Part shown: piece by piece, positions 42,129-51,103 of the stretch
How the letters are laid out: each line of letters begins with the position of its first letter
How positions within the stretch are numbered: position 1 is the stretch's first letter
Source of the DNA: Sphingobacterium prati
GTDB taxonomy: Bacteria > Bacteroidota > Bacteroidia > Sphingobacteriales > Sphingobacteriaceae
Reading direction: 5' to 3'
DNA length: 64,000 bases
Assembly: GCF_013167215.1 (NCBI RefSeq)
Contig: NZ_JABJWY010000035.1
Span: forward strand, 31,753 to 95,752
Notes under the pieces: generated by a model
What the model was told of the DNA's origin: nothing
Databases searched by the model: none
The model's input: only the letters and a program-made list of their open reading frames with translations
Made by a program: the position numbers and the translations under genes

Positions 42129-44101
42129 TTTTTTGTGGTTAATCTAATGTCTAATTTCTGCTGTTGTATAATGCGTGAATAAAGCTCCTTTAAGGAGAAA
42201 TACTCATCTACGGTAAATATAGCTTTGTTAAAGCTTAGGCTTCCCAGCACTTCTAATTTATTGCCATTCATCTGTGTCAGATATTTATATCTTGCAGCGG
42301 ACTCAGGAAGAGCCAAAGATACATTTTGTGGTTTATCGGATGCTTCGTATTGTTTGGGGATTTCCAATTGGATATTGTATTGGAGTTTAGATTTAAATCC
42401 CATATCTACTGGATAAGTGCGGTCTTGAATTTTGAACGGGTTATAAGAGATTCGATCGATGACGTTTGGAGCAAGCGACAATATATTACTTGCTTGTTGT
42501 TTATTAACTTCTAATGTAATATCAAATGTCTCGTTTAATACCTGGTCGACCTCGTCAAGATTTTCAATTTTGGCATTGGTAAGACTGACGTTGGGCATTT
42601 CTTCATCCAGTTTCTCCCAGTATTCTTCGAGGGAGTTGAATTTGGCAATATGCTGCCTTTTTAAGAGCGCTTTATTCCCTTGACTGCTGATGGTAAGCGT
42701 TCCTTTAATCTGACCTTGATCATTCAGCACGCCGGTCAACGTATAGTATTGTTCGGATATTTCTTCGGAGGCTAATGGAAACCAATCTGAACTCTTTTTG
42801 GAATATATAATTCTGCCGCGTTCATTGAGACATTGCAAGGACAATGAACCAAAGGGAAGATAGCGATTCGATGCGTCCAATTTGTATTTGATGCCATCGA
42901 TGTCCAGACAGGCAATGACATAGTCAAAATCAGATAATACAGGAAATAGCGAATTTGGGGTACCATTTCGTCTTGTTGATAAAATAATTGGATAAGCATC
43001 TAAATCCGCAGCTTGTAGGGCAGTAATCAGCGATAAATTGATATCACCAATATTACCAGTTCTTTTTTCTAAGGCTTTTTCGATTCCATTTTCGGAATAT
43101 TTTCCAACATAATTATTCCATTTTATCTGTTTCTTGATGTAGTCATAGATTTTATTTGCCTTTACCAATTTAGTATCATTTGGACTTAGAAGTGTCGAAA
43201 GAGTGGTTTTGAAGAGTTCGGTTTTTTTTAACTGTCCGCCAAAGGTCTTTTCATTCATTAATTCTGTGTCGACATCTTTCCATGTTTTACTAAATGTTTT
43301 TTTGACTCCGATACTAGGATAGAATATAGATTCGAGCTCGTAATAGATTGCGGACTTGAAATTTTTTGGGGAAGTCATAAAGTCCTCCTCCACAAAAGCC
43401 GGAATATTGGACATCGCATAGGTGAGCTTTGAACAATCCATTCTTACGCCATCCAAAAAAAGATATTCCTTCAAAACTTCTCCTTTTTTGGGGTCATCAA
43501 GTTTATAGGGACCACGCAATACTACATTATAAGTAAAAGATGCGGGTATAATAGCAATGTATTGGCTATGTAATTTGGGGATATCATCCTGAAATTCCCA
43601 TGTCTTAAAATTAAATAGATCCTGTTCGAGGGTTCGATAAGAAACTTCAATGATGGATCCTTCTTTAATATTTGGAAGTGTGAATTTGTTCAGATCGAGG
43701 TAAGTAGAGTAATTTTCTTTAAAAACTTTTTTACTTTCAAGTTCTGTTCGATTGATCTGTCCGTTTTCCAAATTGTAGGTAACAGCCTTCAATTCGTCTA
43801 AGTGGTCACGGATATAACTTCCTCTTTTATAGGCCGGGATCTCGAAATTAGCTTTTTTAAAACCCTCTTTATTATTTATACGGATGAGGACATGGTATTC
43901 GTGCATTAATTTTATCCGATGATCATAGTCATCGACGAAAACTGAGCTTTGCCCAAATTCTTTGAGGACAATAGCATTTGCATTACTATCCAATGGGGTG
44001 GTCGAGAAATCTGAAATAGAAATTCTGCCAAATTCGAAATTTTGTCCCAAAATATTCGAACAAAAACAAAATATTAAAAATAGTGTTAAAAAATGGCGCA
44101 T
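42125..44101 (-). CDS. Exported DUF3857 transglutaminase-like protein (degenerate active site)
   Basis: A 658-residue paralogue of the next gene with the same layout: signal peptide (about 1-19, ending in ILG-Q), DUF3857 domain, transglutaminase-like domain (about 295-420), and a C-terminal beta domain. At the catalytic cysteine position the sequence is TGNIGDINLSL, with Ile354 instead of Cys. At the His position it reads DFDYVIACL, with Tyr. The Asp (KLDASNRYLPFG) is retained. It is therefore predicted to be catalytically inactive and perhaps a structural or regulatory partner of the downstream protein. Confidence 0.82.
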   Translation of the reverse strand: MRHFLTLFLIFCFCSNILGQNFEFGRISISDFSTTPLDSNANAIVLKEFGQSSVFVDDYDHRIKLMHEYHVLIRINNKEGFKKANFEIPAYKRGSYIRDHLDELKAVTYNLENGQINRTELESKKVFKENYSTYLDLNKFTLPNIKEGSIIEVSYRTLEQDLFNFKTWEFQDDIPKLHSQYIAIIPASFTYNVVLRGPYKLDDPKKGEVLKEYLFLDGVRMDCSKLTYAMSNIPAFVEEDFMTSPKNFKSAIYYELESIFYPSIGVKKTFSKTWKDVDTELMNEKTFGGQLKKTELFKTTLSTLLSPNDTKLVKANKIYDYIKKQIKWNNYVGKYSENGIEKALEKRTGNIGDINLSLITALQAADLDAYPIILSTRRNGTPNSLFPVLSDFDYVIACLDIDGIKYKLDASNRYLPFGSLSLQCLNERGRIIYSKKSSDWFPLASEEISEQYYTLTGVLNDQGQIKGTLTISSQGNKALLKRQHIAKFNSLEEYWEKLDEEMPNVSLTNAKIENLDEVDQVLNETFDITLEVNKQQASNILSLAPNVIDRISYNPFKIQDRTYPVDMGFKSKLQYNIQLEIPKQYEASDKPQNVSLALPESAARYKYLTQMNGNKLEVLGSLSFNKAIFTVDEYFSLKELYSRIIQQQKLDIRLTTKK

Positions 44102-44167
44102 AACTTAGGCGTAATTTGTTTACGAATATAAGTTTTTGGCCAAAATTAAACGATACCTCTAAAAATA

Positions 44168-44542
44168 TTATTTATCTATTTGTAGTAGATTATTAATGAC
44201 TTCAGTAATATTATCGATATCTTCACCGTCTTCCAACATCGAAAATGCAAGATATGTTGCATAAATCTCTGGGCTAAATTTAACGTGTTTGTCAGAAATA
44301 AACTTATCAATCTGCTGCTCATTGCATTCAAAATTGATGCTTTGCAACTCATTGAACAAGTTAGTTGAGATTGTTTGATGGTTTTCTCCACAGGCAAATC
44401 CTGCTATAACATGAAATAGAAATTTGTCGGTAATTTCGTCGTCCTCCTTTTTGAACATCGCACGAATATGCTTATAATCGAATTTAGTTTTTGCACTATT
44501 GACTATAGTGTCCCAAATCTGATACTCTGCTTTTGTCTCCAT
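44168..44542 (-). CDS. Hypothetical protein
   Basis: I do not recognise this 124-residue protein. It is acidic, apparently all-helical and soluble, without signal peptide or membrane segment. A segment DYKHIRAMFKKEDDEITDKF (about 23-42) and a C-terminal acidic helix (SMLEDGEDIDNITEVINNLL) stand out. It lies 67 bp upstream of the DUF3857 pair on the same strand and might be the first gene of that unit. Confidence 0.6.
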   Translation of the reverse strand: METKAEYQIWDTIVNSAKTKFDYKHIRAMFKKEDDEITDKFLFHVIAGFACGENHQTISTNLFNELQSINFECNEQQIDKFISDKHVKFSPEIYATYLAFSMLEDGEDIDNITEVINNLLQIDK

Positions 44543-44672
44543 AGCTCACTTTTAAATTTATATTGGTATAAGCAATATACTAAAAATAATTTTATTTTGG
44601 GCAAGGATGAGCGCAAGATTTCTTTGAAAGCGACACAAAATCTAATTTATTTTTGCTACATTTTGAGGTAAA

Positions 44673-44789
44673 TTAAGACACTAAAAGGTTGAAAACCATT
44701 TCCCCCAATAAACATCCCAATAAAACACCAAAAAGAATGGATAGACTTATTTTAAGCCATACAGGGCTTGTTGTTAATGCTAATTTCAT
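44673..44789 (-). CDS. Small single-span membrane peptide with glycine zipper (38 aa)
   Basis: An ORF of 38 codons, ATG to TAA. The product starts MKLALTTSPVWLKISLSI and continues with FGVLLGCLLGEMVFNLLVS. One strongly hydrophobic helix (about residues 16-37) contains Gly-x3-Gly-x3-Gly, a packing motif in small membrane proteins and peptide toxins. Two basic residues precede the helix. It occupies the 433-bp divergent gap between hypothetical genes at 44168 and 44976; the rest of that gap shows no gene. Coding is inferred from amphipathic/hydrophobic composition only; there is no clear promoter. Confidence 0.4.
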   Translation of the reverse strand: MKLALTTSPVWLKISLSILFGVLLGCLLGEMVFNLLVS

Positions 44790-44975
44790 GGCGCAAAAAT
44801 GGGTTAAAAATATCCTTTAAGAAAGAATTTTAGTGTCGAAAAAACCTATTGTAGTTATATAACGACATATGTGTTAGGCTTTGTGGTATGATAATTGAAA
44901 ATTAATATTTGGATTCGATTTTTTTAGTAATTTAAGTCGGAAAATGATTTTTTTGAAATAGCCTGATTTATAATT

Positions 44976-45500
44976 ATGATGACACGAATAGTATTGACAG
45001 TATTTTTATTTACAATAGCAAAAATAGGATTGGGACAGCAGCTGAATATTGATAAGATAAGAAAGGATTATGCTGAGGCAGTAAAGGACGAGGATCTTTG
45101 TGAACGTAATTTTGATATACTTGATGAAGGGGCAAAATCTACCACAGAAAGGGTTTATCGTGCGGCTTATGAGATATTAATGGCTAAACACATGGGCAAT
45201 CCATTTAAGAAAATTAGCCAGTTTAAAGAAGGTAAAAAGCATTTGGAGGAAATAATCAAAAATAATCCCAATCATATTGAAGCAAGGTTTATTCGATGGA
45301 GCGTACAGGTTCACGCACCATCTTTTTTGGGTTATAAAGATAATATCATAGAAGACAAAAATTTCCTTGTCAAAAATCTCCATAAATTGCCCAATGAAGA
45401 AGCGAAATCGATTATTTACAATTATCTGAAAGGAGCAAATCCTTATTTGAAAGGGGGACAGGTTTTCGCGATAGCTGAATTAAAGGAACTCGCGCAATAG
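44976..45500 (+). CDS. Exported hypothetical protein
   Basis: A 174-residue protein with a signal peptide (about 1-20, ending in GLG-QQ). The mature part is helical and charged, with a TPR-like stretch (EILMAKHMGNPFKKISQF, then EIIKNNPNHIEARFIRWS) around residues 65-110. No known domain is recognised. It is predicted to be periplasmic. It stands alone on the plus strand, 103 bp before the OmpA-family gene. Confidence 0.6.
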   Translation: MMTRIVLTVFLFTIAKIGLGQQLNIDKIRKDYAEAVKDEDLCERNFDILDEGAKSTTERVYRAAYEILMAKHMGNPFKKISQFKEGKKHLEEIIKNNPNHIEARFIRWSVQVHAPSFLGYKDNIIEDKNFLVKNLHKLPNEEAKSIIYNYLKGANPYLKGGQVFAIAELKELAQ

Positions 45501-45603
45501 ACGTTAAAGGATGTTAATTCGATAAGATGGTTTTTTTTTGGCTGAAATATTGCTTTACTTTAGTTTAAAGAATTAATTCAACATCTACAAAATTTAGAAT
45601 GCT

Positions 45604-46482
45604 ATGAAGAATATAGTTTTTCCGATGTCCATACTGACCGCGAGTTTACTTTTTACAGGATGTGGTGTCAGCAAAAAAAAATATGTTGGTTTGCAGACGG
45701 ATTATAAAAATTTGCAAACACAATATCAGGATAGTCAACTTCAATTGACTGAAAGTCGGTCAAGGATTAAGAGTTTGGAAGACCAATTAGCTTCAGAACG
45801 ACAAAATAATGCTGATCTTAAAGCGGCTTATGCTGCCTTACAAAGTTCCTTGGATAAGAGTATCAATCAAAATTCACAAGGAAATGTCAATATTTCCAAA
45901 TTGGTTGATGAAATCAACGCATCAAATAAATACATTAAACATCTTGTTGAGACAAAGAACAAATCAGACTCGTTAAATTTGGTATTAACAAACAATTTGA
46001 CAAGATCACTTAGTCGTGAAGAATTACAAGAGGTTGATGTTCAGGTGTTAAAAGGTGTTGTGTATATTTCCCTTGCAGATAATATGTTGTATAAGTCGGG
46101 TAGTTATGAAATCAGTGATCGAGCAGATATGACCTTAAGTAAAATAGCGAAGATCATTCAAGACTATAGAGATTATGAAGTGTTAATAGAGGGGAATACA
46201 GATACAGATCCAATTTCAAAACCAAATATTCGGAACAATTGGGATTTAAGTACATTGAGAGCATCTTCGGTTGTCCAGGCTTTGCAGACAAAATATGGAG
46301 TGGATCCTAAGCGATTGACAGCAGGGGGTAGAGGAGAATATAACCCTATTGCTGATAATACAACTGCTCTTGGAAAACAACGCAACCGTAGAACACAGAT
46401 TATTATTACACCGAAGTTGGATCAGTTTATGGAATTGATCGATAAAGCTCCGGAACCGACTGAGGTAACGCAGGAACAATAA
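45604..46482 (+). CDS. OmpA-family lipoprotein
   Basis: A 292-residue lipoprotein: signal peptide with lipobox LFTG-C (Cys about 20), a coiled-coil stalk (about 30-100, repeated Gln/Asp/Leu heptads), and a C-terminal OmpA/MotB-type peptidoglycan-binding domain (about 165-280). The domain shows LYKSGSYEISDRADMTLSKI, the EGNTDTDPI motif, RASSVVQAL and the GRGEYNPIADN segment ending NRRTQIIITP. It would tether the outer membrane to the cell wall. It ends at a terminator shared with the convergent Gluconate_2-dh3 gene. Confidence 0.9.
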   Translation: MKNIVFPMSILTASLLFTGCGVSKKKYVGLQTDYKNLQTQYQDSQLQLTESRSRIKSLEDQLASERQNNADLKAAYAALQSSLDKSINQNSQGNVNISKLVDEINASNKYIKHLVETKNKSDSLNLVLTNNLTRSLSREELQEVDVQVLKGVVYISLADNMLYKSGSYEISDRADMTLSKIAKIIQDYRDYEVLIEGNTDTDPISKPNIRNNWDLSTLRASSVVQALQTKYGVDPKRLTAGGRGEYNPIADNTTALGKQRNRRTQIIITPKLDQFMELIDKAPEPTEVTQEQ

Positions 46483-46529
46483 TTAAATTAATACAGCTAT
46501 TTGTGGAGAAATCCAGTGTATTGTTCAAT

Positions 46530-46566
46530 AAAAAATCCTTTCCAAAAGCCTTGGAAAGGATTTTTT
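46530..46566. terminator. Bidirectional terminator
   Basis: AAAAAATCCTTTCCAA pairs perfectly with TTGGAAAGGATTTTTT (16 bp, loop AAGCC) between the convergent OmpA-family and Gluconate_2-dh3 genes. Confidence 0.85.
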
Positions 46567-46568
46567 TA

Positions 46569-47204
46569 TTATCCAAAAAACTTACTTGGATCAAAACCAT
46601 GCTCTTTCAGTACATCGTCTGGAACACCGTTCCAGACACCGGGTTTATTACCCGCATATCCGATGTCTTTGATGCCAATCTCGCTCGTATAAAATCCCGA
46701 AGAAGTAAGGTTGCGCATTAATGAAAAAAACGCGGCCCCTTGTTGCATTTCTGGTTTCGCCAATTCAGGATAAGCAATTTCATCCACTAATGCAAGTTGA
46801 TCTTTTACATCGCATTTTATAAATACATTACCGTATCGTCTTTTAGACTGAAGGTCCAGCCAACGTAGTCCACCACGCATGGGGATTTTATTGTCAGGCA
46901 GATCTTTGACAATAAACTCTATAAAATCGGGAACTCCTGCTTCCGAGGCGCTACCAGATTTACTGTCTTTTGGAATAATGATATCGGCTAAAACAGTAAT
47001 TGTTGCCATTTCATGTTCGTCAAAAAACTTTTCTGCATTTAATTGCGCTGTCCGTTCATATTCAAAATCCTGGACACCAGGTAGTTTTTCGCCATTAGCT
47101 GTCGCTGTTGTATTTTGGGCGTCTTTGGAATTACAAGCTGCGGTTAAAAGACCTGATCCAGCAGCAATAAAGCCTAATGCTTTTAAAGATTCTCTTCTAT
47201 TCAT
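46569..47204 (-). CDS. Gluconate 2-dehydrogenase subunit 3-family protein (Tat, lipoprotein-like)
   Basis: A 211-residue small subunit. The N terminus is a Tat signal (NRRESLKALG) followed by a hydrophobic stretch and a possible lipobox LTAA-C (Cys24). The core (about 55-190) is the Gluconate_2-dh3 domain, with MATITVLADIIIPKDSKSGS and a long helical tail. In FAD-dependent glucose/gluconate dehydrogenases such small subunits bring the unsignalled catalytic subunit through the Tat pore. It starts 3 nt after the GMC gene, which itself lacks a signal peptide. Confidence 0.85.
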   Translation of the reverse strand: MNRRESLKALGFIAAGSGLLTAACNSKDAQNTTATANGEKLPGVQDFEYERTAQLNAEKFFDEHEMATITVLADIIIPKDSKSGSASEAGVPDFIEFIVKDLPDNKIPMRGGLRWLDLQSKRRYGNVFIKCDVKDQLALVDEIAYPELAKPEMQQGAAFFSLMRNLTSSGFYTSEIGIKDIGYAGNKPGVWNGVPDDVLKEHGFDPSKFFG

Positions 47205-47207
47205 GCT

Positions 47208-48944
47208 TTAACCATTTAATTTTTTCTTTTCTTGTAGTATATATTCTGCTGTACGCATTGACAAAGCTAGAATTGTCCATGTAAGGTTTTTGTCACCTTG
47301 TTGTACAAATGGTCCGGCATCTACCACATAGAGATTTTTACAGTCATGGGCTTGTCCCCACTTGTTCAATACCGAAGTTTTCGGATCGTTCCCAATTCTG
47401 GTCGTGCCACCTTCGTGAATAATTTTTCCTGGAGCTTCTAAGCCATATAAGGTATCAGCACCTGGGATTTTAGATGTGATGACAGCTCCCATTTCGTGCA
47501 TAATGGATTGAAATGTTTCTTGCATGTGCTTGGCTTGCGCTATTTCTTCATTAGCCCATTTATAATTGAAGCGCAGTATTGGAATTCCAAATTTATCAAC
47601 CTGACTAGGGTCAATTTCACAGTAATTGTCCTTTCTTGCCAATGCTGTACCACGACCGGCCATGCCAACATTTGCACCATAGTAGCTACGGAAATCTTCT
47701 TTAAGTGTTGCACCATAACCACCTTTTGCTTTGGTTTTTCCATCGGCATTTTTTCCGGCATCATTTACCTTTGGTACCCAATTTAGGAAACCGTAGGATG
47801 GCATATGTAAACCGCCGCCGTATTCAATATGGTAACCTCGTGGGAAAGCCAGTTTTGAGTTATCTTCCCACCATGGTGAATAAATATGGACACTTCCGAC
47901 GCCATCTTCGTTATATCTTTTGCGATCGAGTAATTGTGGTAAATAGCCTGACAGGCTGGCACCAGTTGAGTCATGTAGGTATCTTCCTACTAGGCCGCTA
48001 CTATTACCAACACCACCTGGATGTGCTTTAGATTTTGAGTTCAGCATGATTCGGGCACTTTCGCAGGCGCTGGCGCCAAGAATAATAGTCTTTCCCTTCA
48101 CGGTATATTCTTGTAAATCTTTCGTGTCAACATAGGAAACACCAGTCGCCAATCCTTCATCGTTGGTCAACACTTCCCGTACCATTGCATTGTCGATCAC
48201 CTTTAAATTACCCGTTTTCATTGCCGGGATTACCAGGCAAGACGACGATGAGAAATCCCCGTATACTTTACATGCACGGCCACATTGCCCACAATAGAAA
48301 CAAGTACCTCTGTCTTTGATATCTTTGGAGACCTCAGTCAGCACAGCACCACGTCCGGGAATAACGGGTATACCAGCTTTCTTCGCGCCTTTTGCGATGT
48401 ATAATTCGTTAAGACGGGGTTTAGGTGGTTTCATAAAAATACCATCGGGTTCGTTATGTATACCCTCCGCTGTGCCATAGATGCCTATCATACGGTCTAC
48501 CCGGTCATAAAACGGTTTCACTTCATCATAAGTGATCGGCCATTCATCCGTGACCCCATCTTTAGGTTTGAAGTCATCAGGTCCCATGCGCAAAGATATG
48601 CGCCCCCAGTGATTTGTTCTACCACCCAGCATTCTCGCTCTAAACCATTCGAATTCGGTGCCATTGACTTTACTGTAAGGCTCGCCCTCAAGTTGCCAGC
48701 CACCAAAGGCGGCATCGAAATCGCCAAAAGGTCGTGTGGTACCTGCTCCTCTTCGGGGGGACTCCCATGGCCAACGTAACTGTAACGAATCTTTTGCCGG
48801 ATCATAAAATGGACCAGCCTCTAGCATCAATACCTTGAGACCTGCATGCGCCAGGATATATCCGGCCATACCTCCACCAGCACCAGAGCCAACTACGATC
48901 GCGTCAAACAATTCGGGATTCTCTTTAATTTGATAATTTGACAT
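47208..48944 (-). CDS. GMC-family oxidoreductase with a ferredoxin-like Cys motif
   Basis: A 578-residue flavoprotein of the glucose-methanol-choline family. The FAD fold AIVVGSGAGGGMAGYILAHA spans residues 16-35. GRTNHWGR (about 107) is the GMC signature region. The C-terminal domain has the catalytic region IIHEGGTTRIGNDP and VVDAGPFVQ. The middle holds Cys215-x2-Cys218-x2-Cys221-x3-Cys225 (CFYCGQCGRAC), a ferredoxin-like spacing; related bacterial FAD-dependent sugar dehydrogenases use an Fe-S cluster in the large subunit. It probably oxidises a sugar or alcohol in the periplasm and is paired with the Tat small subunit. No cytochrome c subunit is in the window. Confidence 0.87.
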   Translation of the reverse strand: MSNYQIKENPELFDAIVVGSGAGGGMAGYILAHAGLKVLMLEAGPFYDPAKDSLQLRWPWESPRRGAGTTRPFGDFDAAFGGWQLEGEPYSKVNGTEFEWFRARMLGGRTNHWGRISLRMGPDDFKPKDGVTDEWPITYDEVKPFYDRVDRMIGIYGTAEGIHNEPDGIFMKPPKPRLNELYIAKGAKKAGIPVIPGRGAVLTEVSKDIKDRGTCFYCGQCGRACKVYGDFSSSSCLVIPAMKTGNLKVIDNAMVREVLTNDEGLATGVSYVDTKDLQEYTVKGKTIILGASACESARIMLNSKSKAHPGGVGNSSGLVGRYLHDSTGASLSGYLPQLLDRKRYNEDGVGSVHIYSPWWEDNSKLAFPRGYHIEYGGGLHMPSYGFLNWVPKVNDAGKNADGKTKAKGGYGATLKEDFRSYYGANVGMAGRGTALARKDNYCEIDPSQVDKFGIPILRFNYKWANEEIAQAKHMQETFQSIMHEMGAVITSKIPGADTLYGLEAPGKIIHEGGTTRIGNDPKTSVLNKWGQAHDCKNLYVVDAGPFVQQGDKNLTWTILALSMRTAEYILQEKKKLNG

Positions 48945-49251
48945 AATTAAATTGAGTAACTAATTGAATAGCCTGTGAGATACAATTTCCTCGGAAACTT
49001 TTATATCTATGGGATGGTTCAATTAATTGATGGTTATTGTTTCATGTTTAAAATCATCGTGAATATATTGATAAAATTTTATTTTTTTTCAATTTAATTT
49101 ATCGTTTTAGCATGTTTCTAAATAAAGAATATGAGATTGTTACAAAACACAGTGCTATCAATTTAAACATAGCGAGGTTGATAAAGGTACACGCGGAGCG
49201 AATGTGCCGATATTGCTGCTATATGAAATATCGGCTGTAGTTTTATTTTAC
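48945..49251. other. 307-bp spacer between ABC-F gene and GMC operon
   Basis: A/T-rich DNA that should contain the GMC promoter, though no clean -33/-7 pair is visible. A 9-bp hairpin GCCGATATT/AATATCGGC (49206-49235) lies just past the ABC-F stop and may help end that transcript, but lacks a clear minus-strand T run. No coding sequence is supported. Confidence 0.4.
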
Positions 49252-50844
49252 TCAATTTTTTAAGCTTATTGTGCTATCTATTCCGATCTCCTGCTGAAAT
49301 ATTTCATCGTGTGAAATGACAATTAGTGTGCCTTTGTAGTCCCGGATAGCACGGGTAAGGATGCGAATATTCTGTATATCTAAATTATTGGTAGGTTCAT
49401 CTAATACAATCAAATCCGGAGCTTGCTGCTTAATCGTTAGACAACAAAGAATCAGGCGCATTTTCTCGCCACCACTCAGGAGCTTACAAGATTTGTCCCA
49501 GTCATTTTTCCCAAATAGAAAACGGTTAAGTCTGATTTTTACGTCGTGTTCCGCTAACGATGCACTGTTATAATTTTGAGCCTGTTCGTAAACGCTCAAC
49601 TTTTGGTCGATAAGTGAATACTCTTGGTCAAGATAGATGGAGCTAAAGTTATGTCTTTCAATTTGACCTTGTGTAGGAGCTAGCTTGCCTAAGAGCAATT
49701 TGATCAATGTGGTTTTGCCAGAGCCATTGTTGCCCTTTAAAATAATTCGGTTTCCACTGATTATCTGTAAGTCTATATTTTCCTTCCAGAGTTCAATTGA
49801 ATTGTATTTAAAATTGATGTTGGAGGCTTTGATGAGGCTTTTTCCAAGCGGGAAAATACTGTTTCCTAAATCAATTTTGATTTCATCCAATGCTGCTTTC
49901 GTATTTCTGAGTTCTTGGAGACTGGACTGAATATCTCCAATTTTTTCTTGGTGCACACTCTTGATTTTTGCGGTGCTTTTTTCCGCATTGTTCCGTAGTG
50001 TGTTCATCATGATGCGGGCCACACCTGCTTTCTCCTGTTTTTTTTGCCCGCGATTGTTTAATCTATTTTGCCTTTCAATGGTTTCTCTCTCTTTTTCTTT
50101 AGCGATTTTGGCTGCTTTTTCTTGCTGGTGTATGTCTTGTGCTAACGCATTGCGTTCTATTTCTTTTTGCGATTCGTAAAAGGCATAGTTTCCTCCATAG
50201 CGCTTTATACCATTTGCGGTCATTTCTAAAGTATCTTCCAGGAGATTGAGTAGCATCCGATCATGGCTGACGATTACAATGGTTTGCTTTGAAGATTGTA
50301 TCCAACGATAAAGCAACTTTTTGCTAGCCATGTCCAAATGATTGCTGGGTTCGTCCAAGAGTATATATTCAGATGCGTGAATCTGAGTCCCAGCGAGCAA
50401 CACTTTAGTTTTTTGTCCGCCGCTGAGATCAGACATTTTCTGGGTTAAATGAATTTGTGGTAAATTCCAGTAGCCAAAAGCCTCTTGACAGCGCTCCTCC
50501 AGCGTCCAGTCATCTTGAAGATTATTGAAATGTTCTTCTGAAGCATCGCCTTCTAAAATCGCATATAATGCTTCTAGTTTATTGTCAATGCCCAAAGCTT
50601 GAGCGACGGTAAATTCATCATACTGTCCTGTAACTTGCGGGACGTATAAAGGGCGGGTGTCGCTGTGCAAGCTGCCTGTAGTAGGGAATAGATCACCGGC
50701 GATCATGCGCAATAATGTAGATTTGCCAACACCATTGTTGCCAATTAATGCTATTTTCTCGTGGGTATTGATTGTAAGACTTATATTTTCAAATAATAAA
50801 TCTTTATTCGGATGTATATAAGATATCTGCTGTAATGAAATCAT
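49252..50844 (-). CDS. ABC-F family ATPase (ribosome-associated type)
   Basis: A 530-residue protein with two ABC domains and no membrane segment. The ATG at 50844 (MISLQQISYIHPNKD) is preferred over an upstream TTG-type start at 50883. Walker A sites are IGNNGVGKSTLLR (about 36) and LKGNNGSGKTTLIK (about 345); signatures are LSGGQKTKVLLA and LSGGEKMRLILC; Walker B regions are YILLDEPSNHLD and LIVLDEPTNNLD. The interdomain linker (about 230-300) is long, charged and helical. ABC-F proteins act on the ribosomal E site; whether this one is a housekeeping factor or gives antibiotic protection cannot be told. Confidence 0.92.
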   Translation of the reverse strand: MISLQQISYIHPNKDLLFENISLTINTHEKIALIGNNGVGKSTLLRMIAGDLFPTTGSLHSDTRPLYVPQVTGQYDEFTVAQALGIDNKLEALYAILEGDASEEHFNNLQDDWTLEERCQEAFGYWNLPQIHLTQKMSDLSGGQKTKVLLAGTQIHASEYILLDEPSNHLDMASKKLLYRWIQSSKQTIVIVSHDRMLLNLLEDTLEMTANGIKRYGGNYAFYESQKEIERNALAQDIHQQEKAAKIAKEKERETIERQNRLNNRGQKKQEKAGVARIMMNTLRNNAEKSTAKIKSVHQEKIGDIQSSLQELRNTKAALDEIKIDLGNSIFPLGKSLIKASNINFKYNSIELWKENIDLQIISGNRIILKGNNGSGKTTLIKLLLGKLAPTQGQIERHNFSSIYLDQEYSLIDQKLSVYEQAQNYNSASLAEHDVKIRLNRFLFGKNDWDKSCKLLSGGEKMRLILCCLTIKQQAPDLIVLDEPTNNLDIQNIRILTRAIRDYKGTLIVISHDEIFQQEIGIDSTISLKN

Positions 50845-50958
50845 GGTAAATTCTTTAAATGTTAAAACAGACCATCTCGGCAAGTTATTTACCGACGGTA
50901 TTGATTATGTTATAAAGAATTTTAATCTTACATACAGTTTATTTATGTTGTGGTAGGA

Positions 50959-50988
50959 CAAATATACGCGTTTATTTTTGATCTCGAA
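50959..50988 (-). promoter_or_regulatory. Predicted promoter of the ABC-F gene
   Basis: Minus-strand -7 TATATTTG (plus CAAATATA, 50959-50966) is perfect. A TTCG at the -33 position (plus CGAA, 50985-50988) is 18 nt away. It gives a leader of roughly 105-110 nt, long enough for translational attenuation, which is common for ABC-F genes. Confidence 0.45.
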
Positions 50989-51103
50989 AAACTTTTTGAA
51001 CTATAGCAATTTCCTTATACTGGAAGATGTGCAGCCGTACACTAATTTTTGAGGATATTATTGCTATTTGCATTGAACAAATCGTAATTTTGAAAAAAAA
51101 ATA

